Part shown: piece by piece, positions 41,435 to 52,241 of the stretch
Layout of the letters: the number at the start of each line of letters is the position of its first letter
Position numbering within the stretch: position 1 is the first letter of the stretch
Assembly (NCBI GenBank): GCA_943736015.1
Contig: OX031064.1
Location: forward strand, 34,523,361 to 34,587,360
Direction: 5' to 3'
Length of the DNA stretch: 64,000 nucleotides
Source of the DNA: Tridacna crocea
Lineage: Eukaryota; Mollusca; Bivalvia; Cardiida; Cardiidae
Position numbers and translations under genes: made by a program
Notes under the pieces: model-generated
What the model saw: the letters and a program-made list of their open reading frames with translations, nothing else
What the model was told of the DNA's origin: nothing
Database searches by the model: none

Positions 41435-42344
41435 TTGTGTTTATCGAATTGCAAAATCTCTGCTGTGGATAAATGAGGAAATACCGGCTGCCAGTACTTT
41501 CTTATTTTCCCACTTTGTTTTCAACAGCATACCTTCTTGGGGTCGTTAAAATCGTTGATTCAACGAAATTCAGGGTATTTTTTGTGCATCGATTGTGAAG
41601 CAACTTCTTACAGCTTAAATCAATGACTCTTGGTGTTTTCTTCCCAAAATCCACCTAGTAGGTTACTTGCACATTATGGCGTCAGAATACGGTCGACAGC
41701 CGCAGCCCTGTTACATCGTTCGTTTACAACAAACAAACAAACAAACAAAAAGCTTAATTTCTTTCCCAAAGATATGCCAAAATAAATAAGTTCATCATTG
41801 TCCCAAATTGGGAGGAAAACGTAAAAAAATGTCTGATACTTTTGGCTAGGGACTAACGGCGCCTAACCTTAGTAACCACGTTTCAGACTTTTGCATGAAA
41901 GCTGCAACCACTCTCAACATCATGTATAAATGCACTCTATTCGCTGTCTCCGATTTGCTGGAACTGCAACTGCCGTTTCTTATTGGCTTGAAACGACACA
42001 CCCCTCAAAACCGCCTTACACTTTACGAGTTTTTCATTCGTGATGTAAAGTACACGACGAAAGAACGGGCTGTTTTTATATTTGCCGAGAAATTGTACAA
42101 GAAAATTTATTCACAGCAAGAGTATTTAACGATGTTTGTTTGCGTGATGAGTTTTAAATGAGAACCCTTAAAACAGGAAGAAATTCTCCCATTTATTTCA
42201 CCAAATACTCATTTAGAGCATGACACAACCAACATCCGCGTTGACCTCGGGTCGTTGCTGTGTGCACACCTTTGGAGGTATATGGAACGTGGCGTAATTG
42301 GTATTTGATTTATAAGACTTGTATGGTGTGTATCCAATTGCTTT
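41435..42344. other. No gene seen; PBM-like remnant near 41460-41570
   Basis: GAGGAAATACCGGCTGCCAG and TTATTTTCCCACTTTGTTTT recall a PBM stem. (CAAA)n lies at 41727-41748. An 88-codon open frame at 41895-42161 has no splice support. Confidence 0.45.
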
Positions 42345-42438
42345 ACATATATCGATGGGTGAGTGAAACACTATTCCAAGTGCCTGTACATTGTAGATGC
42401 ACTTAGAATAGTGTTGCACTCGCCCATCGATATATGCA
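42345..42438. repeat. Long hairpin N, about 38-bp arms
   Basis: CATATATCGATGGGTGAGTG AAACACTATTC pairs with GAATAGTGTTGCACTCGCCC ATCGATATATG; loop about 15 bases. Single copy here. Confidence 0.88.
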
Positions 42439-42600
42439 CTTTCCTCTTACCCATAGCCATCAGTGCTTTTGAGAGCTTTGATTCAATTCAAAGCCCTGAC
42501 CATTCCAGAGGACCAAGGAGGACCCATTGATAAAATTTTAAGAAATGACATACAGAATCATCGCTTCATAGTTTACAACTACAACAAAACTGTTGAGATA

Positions 42601-42888
42601 TGGCTTGCAACACGCGAAAAGAGGCACTCGGACATTTGCGTTAAGTGTCGTCTCGGATCAGCACAGTCTACGCAGGATTATCCAAGACGGAACTTCACGA
42701 CTATATTAGACTTTGTGCTACAGTAGACTTTGCACAAAACAGAAGATTACACACACACACACACCCACACACCCACACAAAAAAACTAGACAGTGTTGTT
42801 TTGGATTAGCCTCCGCAGGTTGCGTATGCCGATCCGAGACGACAATTTACGCAAACGTCTGAATGCCCCTTTTCGCGTGTTGCTAGCC
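42601..42888. mobile_element. Family O element, copy 1
   Basis: TGGCTTGCAACACGCGAAAA left and TTTTCGCGTGTTGCTAGCC right. Subterminal GTGTCGTCTCGGATCAGC modules. A (CA)n insert lies at 42751-42778. Confidence 0.82.
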
Positions 42889-43030
42889 GTATTGAAACCT
42901 ATAGTAACTTATACTGCTAAGTAATTCAAGAATATATACAACTTCTTCTCTTTCCAAAACTTGTAGAAATGACAAAACGGGAATTTTACTGGGGAACGTA
43001 CTAGGTTGTTTTTTTGCTTAAATGCATATA

Positions 43031-43292
43031 TGGTGTGCAACACGCGAAAAGGGACATTCGGACATCTGCGTAAAGTGTCGTCTCGGATCAGTGTGTGCAG
43101 TCCGCACAGGCTAATCCGAAACGACACTTTCCGATTTTATGCGATTTCTGTTTTACGCAAGTCTACTGTAGCACAAAATCTAATGTAGTCGTAAAGTGCC
43201 GTCTCGGATTAGCCTGCGCGGACTGCGCAGGCTAATCCTGGACAACACTTTACGCAAATGTCCGAATGCACCTTTTCACGTGTTGCACTCCA
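43031..43292. mobile_element. Family O element, copy 2
   Basis: GTGCAACACGCGAAAAGGGA left, CCTTTTCACGTGTTGCAC right; two GC-rich palindromic modules with CGCGGACTGCGCAGGCTAAT. Confidence 0.84.
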
Positions 43293-43450
43293 ATTATATA
43301 TAGTAACAAAAAATCTATTTGTTTATATAAAACGCATTTTCCTGGTCATTTAGTACACGTAAATGATGTGAACTTAGTAAGCAATTAGCTTCGGTTCACA
43401 CAGACTTACAATGCCAAAGTAGCGTGAGAAATGGCTACTGTTAGAAAATT

Positions 43451-43671
43451 TTATCCCTTTACCACACAATGTCGACATTTAACGACCCCGAGGAAGAAGC
43501 GCTTTGAAAACATTGAGGGAAAAAGAGAAAATGCTGGTAACCAGCATTTTTCTCCTTTTCCTACAATGTTTTTAAAGAAAAATTGCATGATATGAGCCAC
43601 AATGAAATTGTCGTCTGCAAATGCTTTCAACTTAGACAATCCTAATATTTTGTCATGTGGTCAAAGGTTAT
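43451..43671 (+). mobile_element. PBM-A MITE flanked by TTAT
   Basis: TTAT at 43451-43454 and 43668-43671 replaces TTAA on both sides. The long arm is the short TGAGCCACAATGAAATTG variant. Confidence 0.88.
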
Positions 43672-43842
43672 TGTGATGCAGCAGCAGATCCGAAAAAAAC
43701 AAACACCTTTAGTTCTGTCAGAGTTTATAGTAATGATATACTTTCTTTCGATTTCTGATTTACTTTTTTAGACTCTTCCGTTCTAGACTGCTCGATATTG
43801 AAAGTGTTTTAAAATCATGTTATTTCAATTATAAGATTTGTT

Positions 43843-44072
43843 TTAACTCTTTACCACACGATGAAAGTGAAAACTTGTCAAAATTGAAAGCATTTGCAGA
43901 TGACAATTCAAACGTGTATCTGGTGACGGTACTTGTCTTTGATAGGTAAGAAAACATTAAGGGAAAAGGAGAAAATGCTGGTTACCAGCATTTTCTCCTT
44001 TTCCCTTAATGTTTTCAAAAGGCCTCTTCCGCAGGGGTCGTTAAAAATCGGGATTGTGTGGTAAAGAGTTAA
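43843..44072 (-). mobile_element. PBM-A MITE with two-sided stem change
   Basis: TTAA 43843-43846 and 44069-44072. The 33-bp arms (43950-44016) pair perfectly although CATTAAGGG/CCCTTAATG replaces CATTGTGGG/CCCACAATG. Confidence 0.94.
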
Positions 44073-44164
44073 AAAGGAAAGCAAGCACAGCGTGTAAAAG
44101 ACAAAATACTACCATTTTTACCTTCACGCGCAATTCTTTAGACAGCCTCACCCGAAAAGGTCTT

Positions 44165-44255
44165 AATATATTTTCCTTGGTATTTTTCTAAATGCTTCTA
44201 TATAATTTTCTTGGTATTTTCTCAAAGCTTGTGTATAATTTTCTTGGTATTTTCA
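44165..44255 (+). repeat. Short tandem repeat, TATAATTTTCTTGGTATTTT
   Basis: Three imperfect copies of a unit of about 37 bp (44165, 44200, 44232). Confidence 0.8.
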
Positions 44256-44256
44256 A

Positions 44257-44485
44257 TTAACCCTTTACCCCATAAGGCATTTCTATGGTATCTATAGTTG
44301 ATCCTAAATAACAGCAAGGATGAAGCTGTTTCTTATGTGCATATGACACCTTTTGATAGCATAGAAAATATTGTGGCAAAAGGTGAAATTGCTCGTCACG
44401 AGCAATTTCACCTTTTGCCACAATGTTTTCCAAAGGCTCCTACAAACAATGCGTTAAAATGAGTATCTATGGAGTAAAGGGTTAA
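44257..44485 (-). mobile_element. PBM-C MITE, full hairpin
   Basis: TTAA 44257-44260 and 44482-44485. Stem GTGGCAAAAGGTGAAATTGC with tip CTCGTCACGAG; arms match. Confidence 0.93.
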
Positions 44486-45101
44486 ATGATTTTTCTCCGT
44501 TCCATTATCAAGTTGAGCGCTGGATGGATGGGGTGTAGTCTTTCAGTCATGGCTGTTTACTTGATTGAGGGAGTCCAGCTCCTTTGTCCGGCACTCTATA
44601 CATTGTCTGCGTGTTCGGCACTTTTCTGTCGGCATTTTTCCAGCTAGTAGTAAGACTTAAAGTATATATTTTACGCCATGCTCGCCTTGTCTCAGGTGAT
44701 TTTTCATTTTCATTATTTCTGTATTTTCATGGACTAAGTACAACTGTGTACTTGTCGCAAAATGATTTTTTTTCTGTTTTGTTCTTTTAATGAAATCGTT
44801 TGGATGAGGGTTATTGGCAGGTATAATCTACAACGCTTGGAAGAGCATAAAGTTCTATAACAAAAAGAATTCAAGCTATGTATCGTTTTCGGGTATGTTG
44901 TCACGATCTCGTTCTAAAAATAGGTAAAATAATTACTTTTCTTGTAACCTGATGTCATTTATGTATATCACCACAGTAGTTAAAATATATACCTATAGTA
45001 CTCGGACCACTTCGTACAAGTTATGCAAAATCAAAAAAAGATGACCGGTTTGGCCCAACCTCGCTCACTTGAGTAATAATAAAGTCGTGAACGCAAATTT
45101 C
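44486..45101. other. No gene seen
   Basis: Contains a 68-codon open frame (44584-44790) of hydrophobic composition without a supporting start or splice context. Confidence 0.4.
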
Positions 45102-45313
45102 TTAACTATATCAAACGACAAAATCTTAATTCCAAATTGAAAGCATTTGCAGACGACAAAATATACGAGGCTCAAAAACTGAAAGTTGACCTTAGAAAAG
45201 TAGAAAACATTGTGGGAAAAGGAGAAAATGCTGGTTACCAGCATTTTCTCCTTTTCCAACAATGTTTTCAGAAGGTTTCTTCCTTGGGATCGTAAAAAGG
45301 ATAAAGGGGTTAA
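45102..45313 (-). mobile_element. PBM-A MITE
   Basis: TTAA 45102-45105 and 45310-45313; small deletions in both arms. Confidence 0.9.
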
Positions 45314-45332
45314 CCTTTAGGCTGCAAACCTT

Positions 45333-45404
45333 TTGCGGACAGCGTGAATCAAGATCAGACTGCACAGGGAGTACAGTCTGATCTTTGATCTACCTTTTTG
45401 GACA
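45333..45404. repeat. Family D palindrome
   Basis: TTTTGCGGACAGCGTGAATC, AAGATCAGACTGCACAG and TACAGTCTGATCTTTGATCT. Confidence 0.8.
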
Positions 45405-45604
45405 AGGAGGTTTATAAAAAGGGGGAATATAAAAATATTTACAACAATGTTTGGTCCCACAGATGACGCTACATATCAAAACCTGAAGTTTTGTGTACTG
45501 TATTTCCAGGCAAAAAATATGAAAGGCTGTGTAAGCCAATGGCCATAATTGCTATGACCTTACTCACCTACATATCTAATATTCAACGGCTGTGACTTAC
45601 AATA

Positions 45605-46375
45605 CAAGAGGACCATGATGGCCCGGAAATCGCTCACCTGAGTCTATTGACCAAACATGAACCATTTTCAACCTAGTTTTCCAGTGACCTAGTTTTTTTT
45701 TATCAGACATTACGCATTATCAAACATTTTTGAGATATCAATAAGACAAACATTCTGAGCAAGTTTCATGAGTATTGGACTGAAAATGTGGCCTCTACAG
45801 CGTACAAAGGGTGTTTTCTAAGATTTGACTAAGTGACCTAGTTTTGGACCTAACAATTACCCATTATCAGTCTGATACCCTGAAACTTGTTCATAATATT
45901 TGTCTTGGTGATACCTTGAATGAGTTTGAAAATGGGTCGTGTGGAGTCAAAAACTAGACCAATGAGTCAAATATTAAAAAAACCTTGTGTACACTCTAGA
46001 GGCCATATTTTCTGCCTGGTACTCTTCAAACTTGGTCAGAATGTTTGTTTTGATTTGACCTAGTGACCTAGTTTTTGACCCGACATTACAAATTTTCGAA
46101 CTCGTCCAAGATATAATCGAGCCAAAAATTCTGACCAACTTTCATTAGTATTGGACTGAAAATGTGGCCTCTAGAGCGTACACAGGGTTTTTCTAAGATT
46201 TGACCTAGTGACCTAGTTTTTGACCCGACATGACCCATTTTCGATCTCATCCGTGATATCATCAAGGCAAACATTCTGATCAACTTTAATGGGTATCGGA
46301 CTGAAAATGTGGCCTCTAGAGCGTACACAAGGTTTTTCTAAGATTTGACCTAGTGACCTAGTTTTTGACCGGACA
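45605..46375 (+). repeat. Satellite-like array, about 145-bp unit (GACCTAGTGACCTAGTTT)
   Basis: The motif GACCTAGTGACCTAGTTTTT recurs near 45682, 45828, 46057, 46200 and 46346, with AATGTGGCCTCTAGAGCGTA between. It opens with AAGAGGACCATGATGGCC, a bivalve-type repeat start. Confidence 0.88.
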
Positions 46376-46438
46376 TGTTTTCAAAAGGTTTTATACTTCA
46401 AGGGCGTCAAAACTCGGGATTATGTGGTAAAAGTTTAA
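46376..46438 (-). mobile_element. PBM half copy
   Basis: Only ATGTTTTCAAAAGG and the short arm to TTAA 46435-46438. It joins the satellite array at the hairpin edge. Confidence 0.75.
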
Positions 46439-46652
46439 TGCATCTGTGAAATCCATGGTACAAATTCAACCAACCACATGCTTGTGATCCGTAATATCCA
46501 CTTTTTGTGACAACCAACTGAATCATGAAGTAGACTGGTCCTTGCACATACAGAAAATGTACCAATAGCGAAATGTATCGTCTTAGGTCAGCCTGCACTA
46601 AGAGCGCAGACTGACCTTCGACGATACTTTTCGCAGATGCATTAAGCCCCAG
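46439..46652. repeat. Family F element, long form
   Basis: AATGCATCTGTGAAATCCAT, GTAGACTGGTCCTTGCACAT and the palindrome TCGTCTTAGGTCAGCCTGC ... GACTGACCTTCGACGA. Confidence 0.65.
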
Positions 46653-46660
46653 TTTATAAT

Positions 46661-47036
46661 TGGCTCGTGACACGCGAAAAAGGTCATTCAGACATTTGCG
46701 TAAAGTGTCGTCTCGGATCACCCTGCGCAGTTGGCGCAGGCTGATCCGAGACGACACTTTATGGCTATATTAGTTTTGTTTTACAATAGACATGCGTAAT
46801 ACAGAAAATTGCATAAAAACGAAAAGTGCCGTCTCGGATTATCCTGCGCAGGCTGATCCGAGAAGGCACTTTACGACTACATTAGTTTTGTGTTACAATA
46901 CACGTGCTCAATACAGAAAATTACATAAAAACGGAAAGTGCCATCACGGATCAGCCTGCGCGGACTGCGCAGGCTGATCCGAGACAGCACTTTACGCAAA
47001 TGTCCGAATGACCCTTTTCGCATATTGCAAGCCATA
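46661..47036. mobile_element. Family O element, triple module
   Basis: TGGCTCGTGACACGCGAAAA left, TTTTCGCATATTGCAAGCCA right. Three palindromes of the type CGGATYANCCTGCGCAG lie at about 46705, 46835 and 46960, separated by similar AT-rich spacers. Confidence 0.85.
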
Positions 47037-47065
47037 TAGAATATGGCTCATAATTATGCATTGAC

Positions 47066-47250
47066 AAGAGACAAACCTTTAGACTGGCCCAAAGCAAACG
47101 TATCGGCAGACGACAAACTAAATATTGCACAACTTGGGACTTTTTTATGTGTAAGGGTAGAAAACATTGTAGTAAAGGGAAAAAAGTGTTGGTCACAAGC
47201 ATTCTATCATTATCTGCAATGTCTTTATAAAAAAGGTTTCTTTTGAAAAG
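47066..47250 (-). mobile_element. PBM remnant
   Basis: AAACCTTTAGACTGGCCCAA (long arm) and AAAACATTGTAGTAAAGGGA (stem) are recognisable. Confidence 0.55.
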
Positions 47251-47384
47251 ATACCTTGCAGAATACTCTTTCCAAGCCAGTAACTGCTTCTGCACGTAAC
47301 CTTTGTCTAAAGCTATGATCAGACGAAACTATGATCAGAGAACCCCGTCACCAAGACTGTCAACAATCCTCGGAAAGGAATGGA

Positions 47385-47462
47385 TCGAGCCGGAAACTTG
47401 AACCAGGAACCCCCTGGTCCCAAGTCTTGTATGCGACTGACTTCGCCACTGGGTTTGGCTAC
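47385..47462 (-). mobile_element. tRNA-like SINE head fragment
   Basis: On the minus strand an A-box-like CCCAGTGGCGAAGTC is followed by CCTGGTTCAAGTTTCCGGC (B box GGTTCAAGT). It resembles a SINE head; no body was assigned. Confidence 0.4.
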
Positions 47463-47493
47463 CTTATATATATTCACTGCTTATATATCTCTG

Positions 47494-47721
47494 TTTAACT
47501 TGTGACAAAACGACAAAAATCTAGGCTTGTCCAAATCGAAAACATTATTTTGCAGACGACAAAATAAGTGACTGAAACTTTTAAATCTATGTGAAGGGTA
47601 GAAAACATTGTTGGAAAAGGAGAAAATGCTGGTTACTAGTATTTTCTGCTTTTCCCACAATGTTTTCTAAAGGCTTCTTTCTCAGGGTCGTCAAAAGTAG
47701 GGATTGTGTGTAAAGAGTTAA
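47494..47721 (-). mobile_element. PBM-A MITE
   Basis: TTAA 47494-47497 and 47718-47721. Confidence 0.9.
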
Positions 47722-47890
47722 CCCTTTCCCAAAGAGTTCTAATCACCTTGTGGAGAAAACGGCTTTTGAAAGCAGTGAGTTAAGCAGGATTTTCTCCTTT
47801 TACCACCGTTTTTTTCTCTTGTTTGTAAATTTCATTGTCCGAGTAACATTTTTCATCTATAAATGCTTCAAACAAGGTAAAATGAAAAAT
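47718..47890 (+). mobile_element. PBM remnant sharing a TTAA
   Basis: CCCTTTCCCAAAGAGTTCTA, AACGGCTTTTGAAAGCAGTG and GATTTTCTCCTTTTACCACC; no right end. Confidence 0.55.
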
Positions 47891-48046
47891 TCTAAGGGCT
47901 TGTAAAAATTTATCAGGAGGCACAAAGAAAAACAAGAAGAACTGCGAGTAGTTCTGAGTAACGCTATAATAACACTGATATATATTGATAAAAGACCAGT
48001 ACAAACATTTTGAAGCGAAAATTATCACATATCGGCTATAGTTGTT

Positions 48047-48257
48047 TTAACCGTTTACCACACAATCCCGACATTTAACGATCATGAGGAAGAAGACTTT
48101 AGAAAACAACTTGGGAAAAGGAGAAAATGCTGGTTACCAGCATTTTCTCCTATTCTCAAATTGTTTTCTACCTATCCTAAGACAACTTTTTGTAGTATGG
48201 AAGACGGAGCTTTCACTTTGGACAAGCCTACAATTCCGTCGTTCGGTAAAGAGTTAA
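48047..48257 (+). mobile_element. PBM-A MITE
   Basis: TTAA 48047-48050 and 48254-48257; shortened long arm. Confidence 0.87.
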
Positions 48258-48330
48258 CCCTTTGGCAAACCATTCTTCATTTTGACAATCCTTAAAAAAA
48301 AAGACATTTTAAAAACATGGTGTAATGTCT
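48254..48330 (+). mobile_element. PBM short-arm fragment sharing a TTAA
   Basis: CCCTTTGGCAAACCATTCTT, then AGACATTTTAAAAACATGG; cut before the stem. Confidence 0.5.
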
Positions 48331-48337
48331 AATTAGG

Positions 48338-48568
48338 AGTCAACTCTTTATAAAATGTCAAAATTTTAGACATGTCAAAATTCAAAGCGTACACAGACAA
48401 AATAATTAAATGTGATTCAAATGACAATTTCAATAATTGAAAGTGTAGAAAAAATCGTGGGAAAAAAAAGAGATAATATTGCTTAATTGCATTTCTCCGT
48501 TTCCTCAATACTTTCAAGAAGAATTCTTCCTCAGGAAAATTAAAACCCTGGCCAGTGTGGCAAAGGCT
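48338..48568 (-). mobile_element. PBM-A MITE, strongly diverged
   Basis: TCAACTCTTTATAAAATGTC start, ATCGTGGGAAAAAAAAGAGA stem, GTGTGGCAAAGGCTCA end. Confidence 0.6.
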
Positions 48569-48599
48569 CACGTAATATTTTGCAGCATAAAAACACTTA

Positions 48600-48858
48600 T
48601 TTTACTTTGATTGATTTTGCGTTTATTCATCATTGCCACCGATTTCCCATATGGGCGACGCCCCATGAAGGCTTATAGGACTGTTGCGGTGGATAGTCCA
48701 GATATAGGACGAAATCCATCCTAAGTTTCACCTGGTTCTTTGATGTGCTCGGTGTATAGCACCGTCACATAGGACCTCAGTTCTACGTCTCGTCTGAAAG
48801 ACTATTAGTAATTTCAGATGGCAACCAAATTTTAAAGTTTGCCTTCTTTGTTTTTATG
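48600..48858. repeat. Unassigned, probably repetitive (CGTCTGAAAGACTA)
   Basis: Contains TACGTCTCGTCTGAAAGACT, a motif I associate with molluscan interspersed repeats. Not repeated in this window. Confidence 0.3.
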
Positions 48859-48859
48859 A

Positions 48860-49655
48860 TAAAAATTGTGACCCCCAGGGTCCGTGCCAATCTTGACCCG
48901 ATATGCACTATATGAACAAACTCGGTAGAAGTCCACTAGGAGATGCTATACACCAAATATCAAAGCCCTTCGCCTTCTAGTTTCAGAGGAAAAGAATTTT
49001 AAAGGTTTTCCTTCTTTGTTCCCATGTTCAATCTTGTGAACCCTGGGGTGGGGTTAGTTTTGACAGAAGGGGCATCATATGAACATATCTGATAGAAGTC
49101 CACTAGGAAATGCTACATACCATATATCAAAGTTGTGCACCATCTATCAGAGAAGAAGAATTTTAAAGTTTTCCTTCCTTGTTCCCTTGTTTGGAGTTGT
49201 GACCCCCCGGGCAGAGCCAGTTTTGACCACAGGGGCATCATTTCAAGGAACTTTGTAGAGGTTCAATAGGAAATGCTAGATGTCACATATCAAACCTCTA
49301 CGTCCTCTAGTCTTCAAGGAAGAAGAACTTTTGAAGTTTTTCTTCTTTGTTTGAACTTGTGACTCCCTGGGCAGGGTCTGTTTTGACTCCAGAGGCATCA
49401 TATGAACAAACTTGGTAGAGCTCCGCTAGGAGATGCTACACAACAAATATCAAAGCTCTACTTTTCTTGTCTTAGAGAAGAAGATTTTCAAAGATTTTGC
49501 TACTTTTACCTTTCTGTTGCCATGGCAACCAGTTATGAACAACTTTAGTACAGCTTCACCTAGACTATCCCGTCAACAAGTTTCTTCAAGATTGGTCTTA
49601 GGAGGAGAAGATGAAAGAAATTTCGGACGATGGACAACACACAACATATTAATTG
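48860..49655 (+). repeat. Satellite-like array, about 164-bp unit (TTGTGACCCC)
   Basis: TTGTGACCCC-type motifs at 48867, 49033, 49196 and 49359, each followed by GGGCATCATATGAACA and TAGAAGTCCACTAGGA. Ends CAAGATTGGTCTTAGGAGGA. Confidence 0.87.
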
Positions 49656-50340
49656 AGAAATAAATGTGGCCTCTAGAGTGCCCATAAGCTTTTTCTTTAA
49701 TTTGACTCAGTGATCTAGTTTATGACCCCAGGTGATCCAATTCAAAACCTATCGGATATTTTATCAAGACAAAAATTCTGACCAACTTTCAAGTCAAATG
49801 ATCAAGAAATATGGGCTAGACAGTTCTCTTAAGGTATTTCTTAAATTTGACTAAGTGACCTAGATTATGATCCCAGGTAACCCAATTTTGAACTCATACC
49901 AGACTTTATCAAGACAAATATTTCAATCAATTTTCAAATCAATCAACAATAAATGTGGCCTCTAAAGTGGTTACAAGGTACATGTACTTCTGTAATTTGA
50001 CCTAGTGACTTAGTTTATGACCCCAGTTGACCCAAATTTAGACTCATGCGCAATGTCATCAAGACAAATATTCTGTCCAATTTTCAAGTAAATTTCTCAA
50101 AAAATTTGGCTACTACCAGGCCCACAAGGTATTTCTTTTATTTGACCTAGTGACCTAGTTTATGATCCAACATGATCCTATTTCAAATTCATCAAAGATT
50201 TGATCAAAGAAAACATTCTGACCAATTTTTAAGTCATTTGAGCAACAAATGTGGCCTCTAGAGTGCCCACAAGGTATTTCTTTAATCTGACCTAGTGACC
50301 TAGTTTCTGACCCCAGATGACCCAAATTCAATTTCACTGA
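49656..50340 (+). repeat. Satellite-like array, about 147-bp unit
   Basis: GACCTAGTGACCTAGTTTAT near 49703, 49850, 50000, 50144 and 50290; the same family as 45605-46375. Confidence 0.88.
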
Positions 50341-50690
50341 ACATGTTGTGCTCAGGTGGACTAAGTGTAGATCCACTACAAATATCAAAGCTGTACACCT
50401 TCCAGTTTCAGCAAAGAAGACATCTAGAACTTTCCTTCTTTGTTCCCATGGTTCAAACTTGTGACCCCATTTTCAAAGATTTTGCAATCTCTTTTCCTTT
50501 TGGTTGCCATGGCAACCAGAGTTATAGCTGGAATTAAATCTCCTAAAGAACTTTGATATAGCTTCACCTAAGGAGCTACCCGTCCAAGTTTCATCAATAT
50601 TGGAGTAGAGGTTTAGGAGGAGAAGATGTTTAAATTTATTGTGGATGATGCATGACAGATGATGGACATTTGTTGATCACAAAAGCTTAT
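50341..50690 (+). repeat. Single 164-bp-type satellite unit plus end segment
   Basis: CCTTCTTTGTTCCCATGGTT CAAACTTGTGACCCC, then GGTTGCCATGGCAACCAGAG, a natural small palindrome. Confidence 0.75.
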
Positions 50691-50762
50691 CTTGAGCACT
50701 TCATGCACTGGTGAGCTAGATATGTACAAAAATCCATTAACTATACCACATTTCAAATAAGA

Positions 50763-50997
50763 TTTACCCTTTACCACACAATCTTGAGTTTTGATGCCCC
50801 TGAAGAAGGCTCTTAAAAACATTGTAGGAAATGGAAAAAATGATGGTTACCAGCATTTTCTCCTTTTCTGACAATGAATTCTACACTACCAAAGACAACT
50901 GCCATAAGTTGAACTATATCTTAATTGTTTTCTGTAAATGCTTCAAATCTGGACAAGTGTACATATTTGTTGTGCGGTAAAGAGTTAACTAAGAGAC
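50763..50997 (+). mobile_element. PBM-A MITE
   Basis: TTTA left, TTAA 50994-50997 right; several stem mismatches. Confidence 0.85.
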
Positions 50998-51682
50998 AAA
51001 ATAAAATAAAAATAACAACAAAGGCACATACAAAAACAATAGGCCCTTAAGGGTCTACCAGTTGTTACATGTGCTAGCAGGTATTTCAATTTATTAGAAA
51101 GAAGCAAATATAACAATCACTCTATCAGTGATTCCATATCACAGGATCACTTTTTCCTAATGTAAATGTACTATCTATCAGCTCTAATACATGGAGGATA
51201 TTTGTTTTTTATAGGGAAAGATCGAAATTTACTTCATTGAGTGAACATCAACCAATTTGTGACTGTACTACTCGTGAAACTATAACATTCATGAGATACA
51301 AATTTGCAAATTTAAAAAAAAAATAACCCATAAATATTCTATTAATATTATGAAACCTAATCAAAATCAAGTATCATTTTTTTTGGTTATTAGCTGTGGC
51401 GTATTCCCTCCACATTGCAATGCATTATAGTATTATGTCAAGCGCAAGAAATGCAAGGTAAATTATGTCATATTTCCATCTGGTTGAGAGGCAGATGCTA
51501 GGTAACTAGTGTGAGGGAACAACTCTTTCCACCTTCAATTAAAGAGTTAGAATATAAAACTTTCCAGATTATAAGCAAATTCAATATTGCAGTACCAAGA
51601 GTAATAGACATTCCCGCAGGTTTCAAAGAAATGGACAAAAACCTTTTCATCAAATTATTGCTTTTCCTGAACAAATATTGGT
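50998..51682. other. No gene seen
   Basis: AT-rich, non-repetitive within the window; an 87-codon open frame from 51511 runs into the SINE and is not supported. Confidence 0.45.
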
Positions 51683-51900
51683 TGAATGGTGTTTTATGCC
51701 GCTTTCAATATTATTTCAGTCATATCACAGTGACAGTTCACATATTCATGTTTCCTGGGTTTCACCAGTACTAGGCTAGGCTCTGAGGTGTCTTGCTCAA
51801 GGACACTCCTGTGAAAAAACCCAGAGGAGCTAGTGAGGCTTGAACCCAGGACCTCCAGATCACGCATCCTGCACTTTTACCACTGAGGCACACAGTACCC
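51683..51900 (-). mobile_element. tRNA-derived SINE
   Basis: Read on the minus strand it begins with a tRNA-like head: A-box-like GCCTCAGTGGTAAAAGTGC and B box GGGTTCAAGCC, about 35 bases apart. A body with CTTGAGCAAGACACCTCAGA and a tail ending near GCATAAAACACC follow. The same body occurs at 28141-28402, 29567-29765 and 60575-60690. Confidence 0.65.
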
Positions 51901-52241
51901 ACCTTAACAAAGATTTGGATTCTCTTGATTCCTAAAAGAATTCAACTGGTAATATACAAATAAACAGAGCAAGTATCTACAGTGTAGGACAAATAATGTT
52001 GATTTAAACAGTAAAGTTTTAGCTTAAACTTCAGGTTGTCAAAATTTCTAAATTTTCAATATTGGATTTAAGCTACTGATAATATATGCAAACAGTGCGC
52101 AAGTTTCACAAAAGTCTAATCATAAATAAAAATTTCTTTGCACAAATAAAAGAAAGATATAGCAATAGGATGAACCAGGACATGAATGCAAAAAGGACAA
52201 TGAATAAGATGTAAAGAAAATGTCAGTGATCACCACCAGAT

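Noticed and set aside
41895-42161. 88-codon plus-strand frame
   Set aside because: No known domain, no splice context, AT-rich surroundings.
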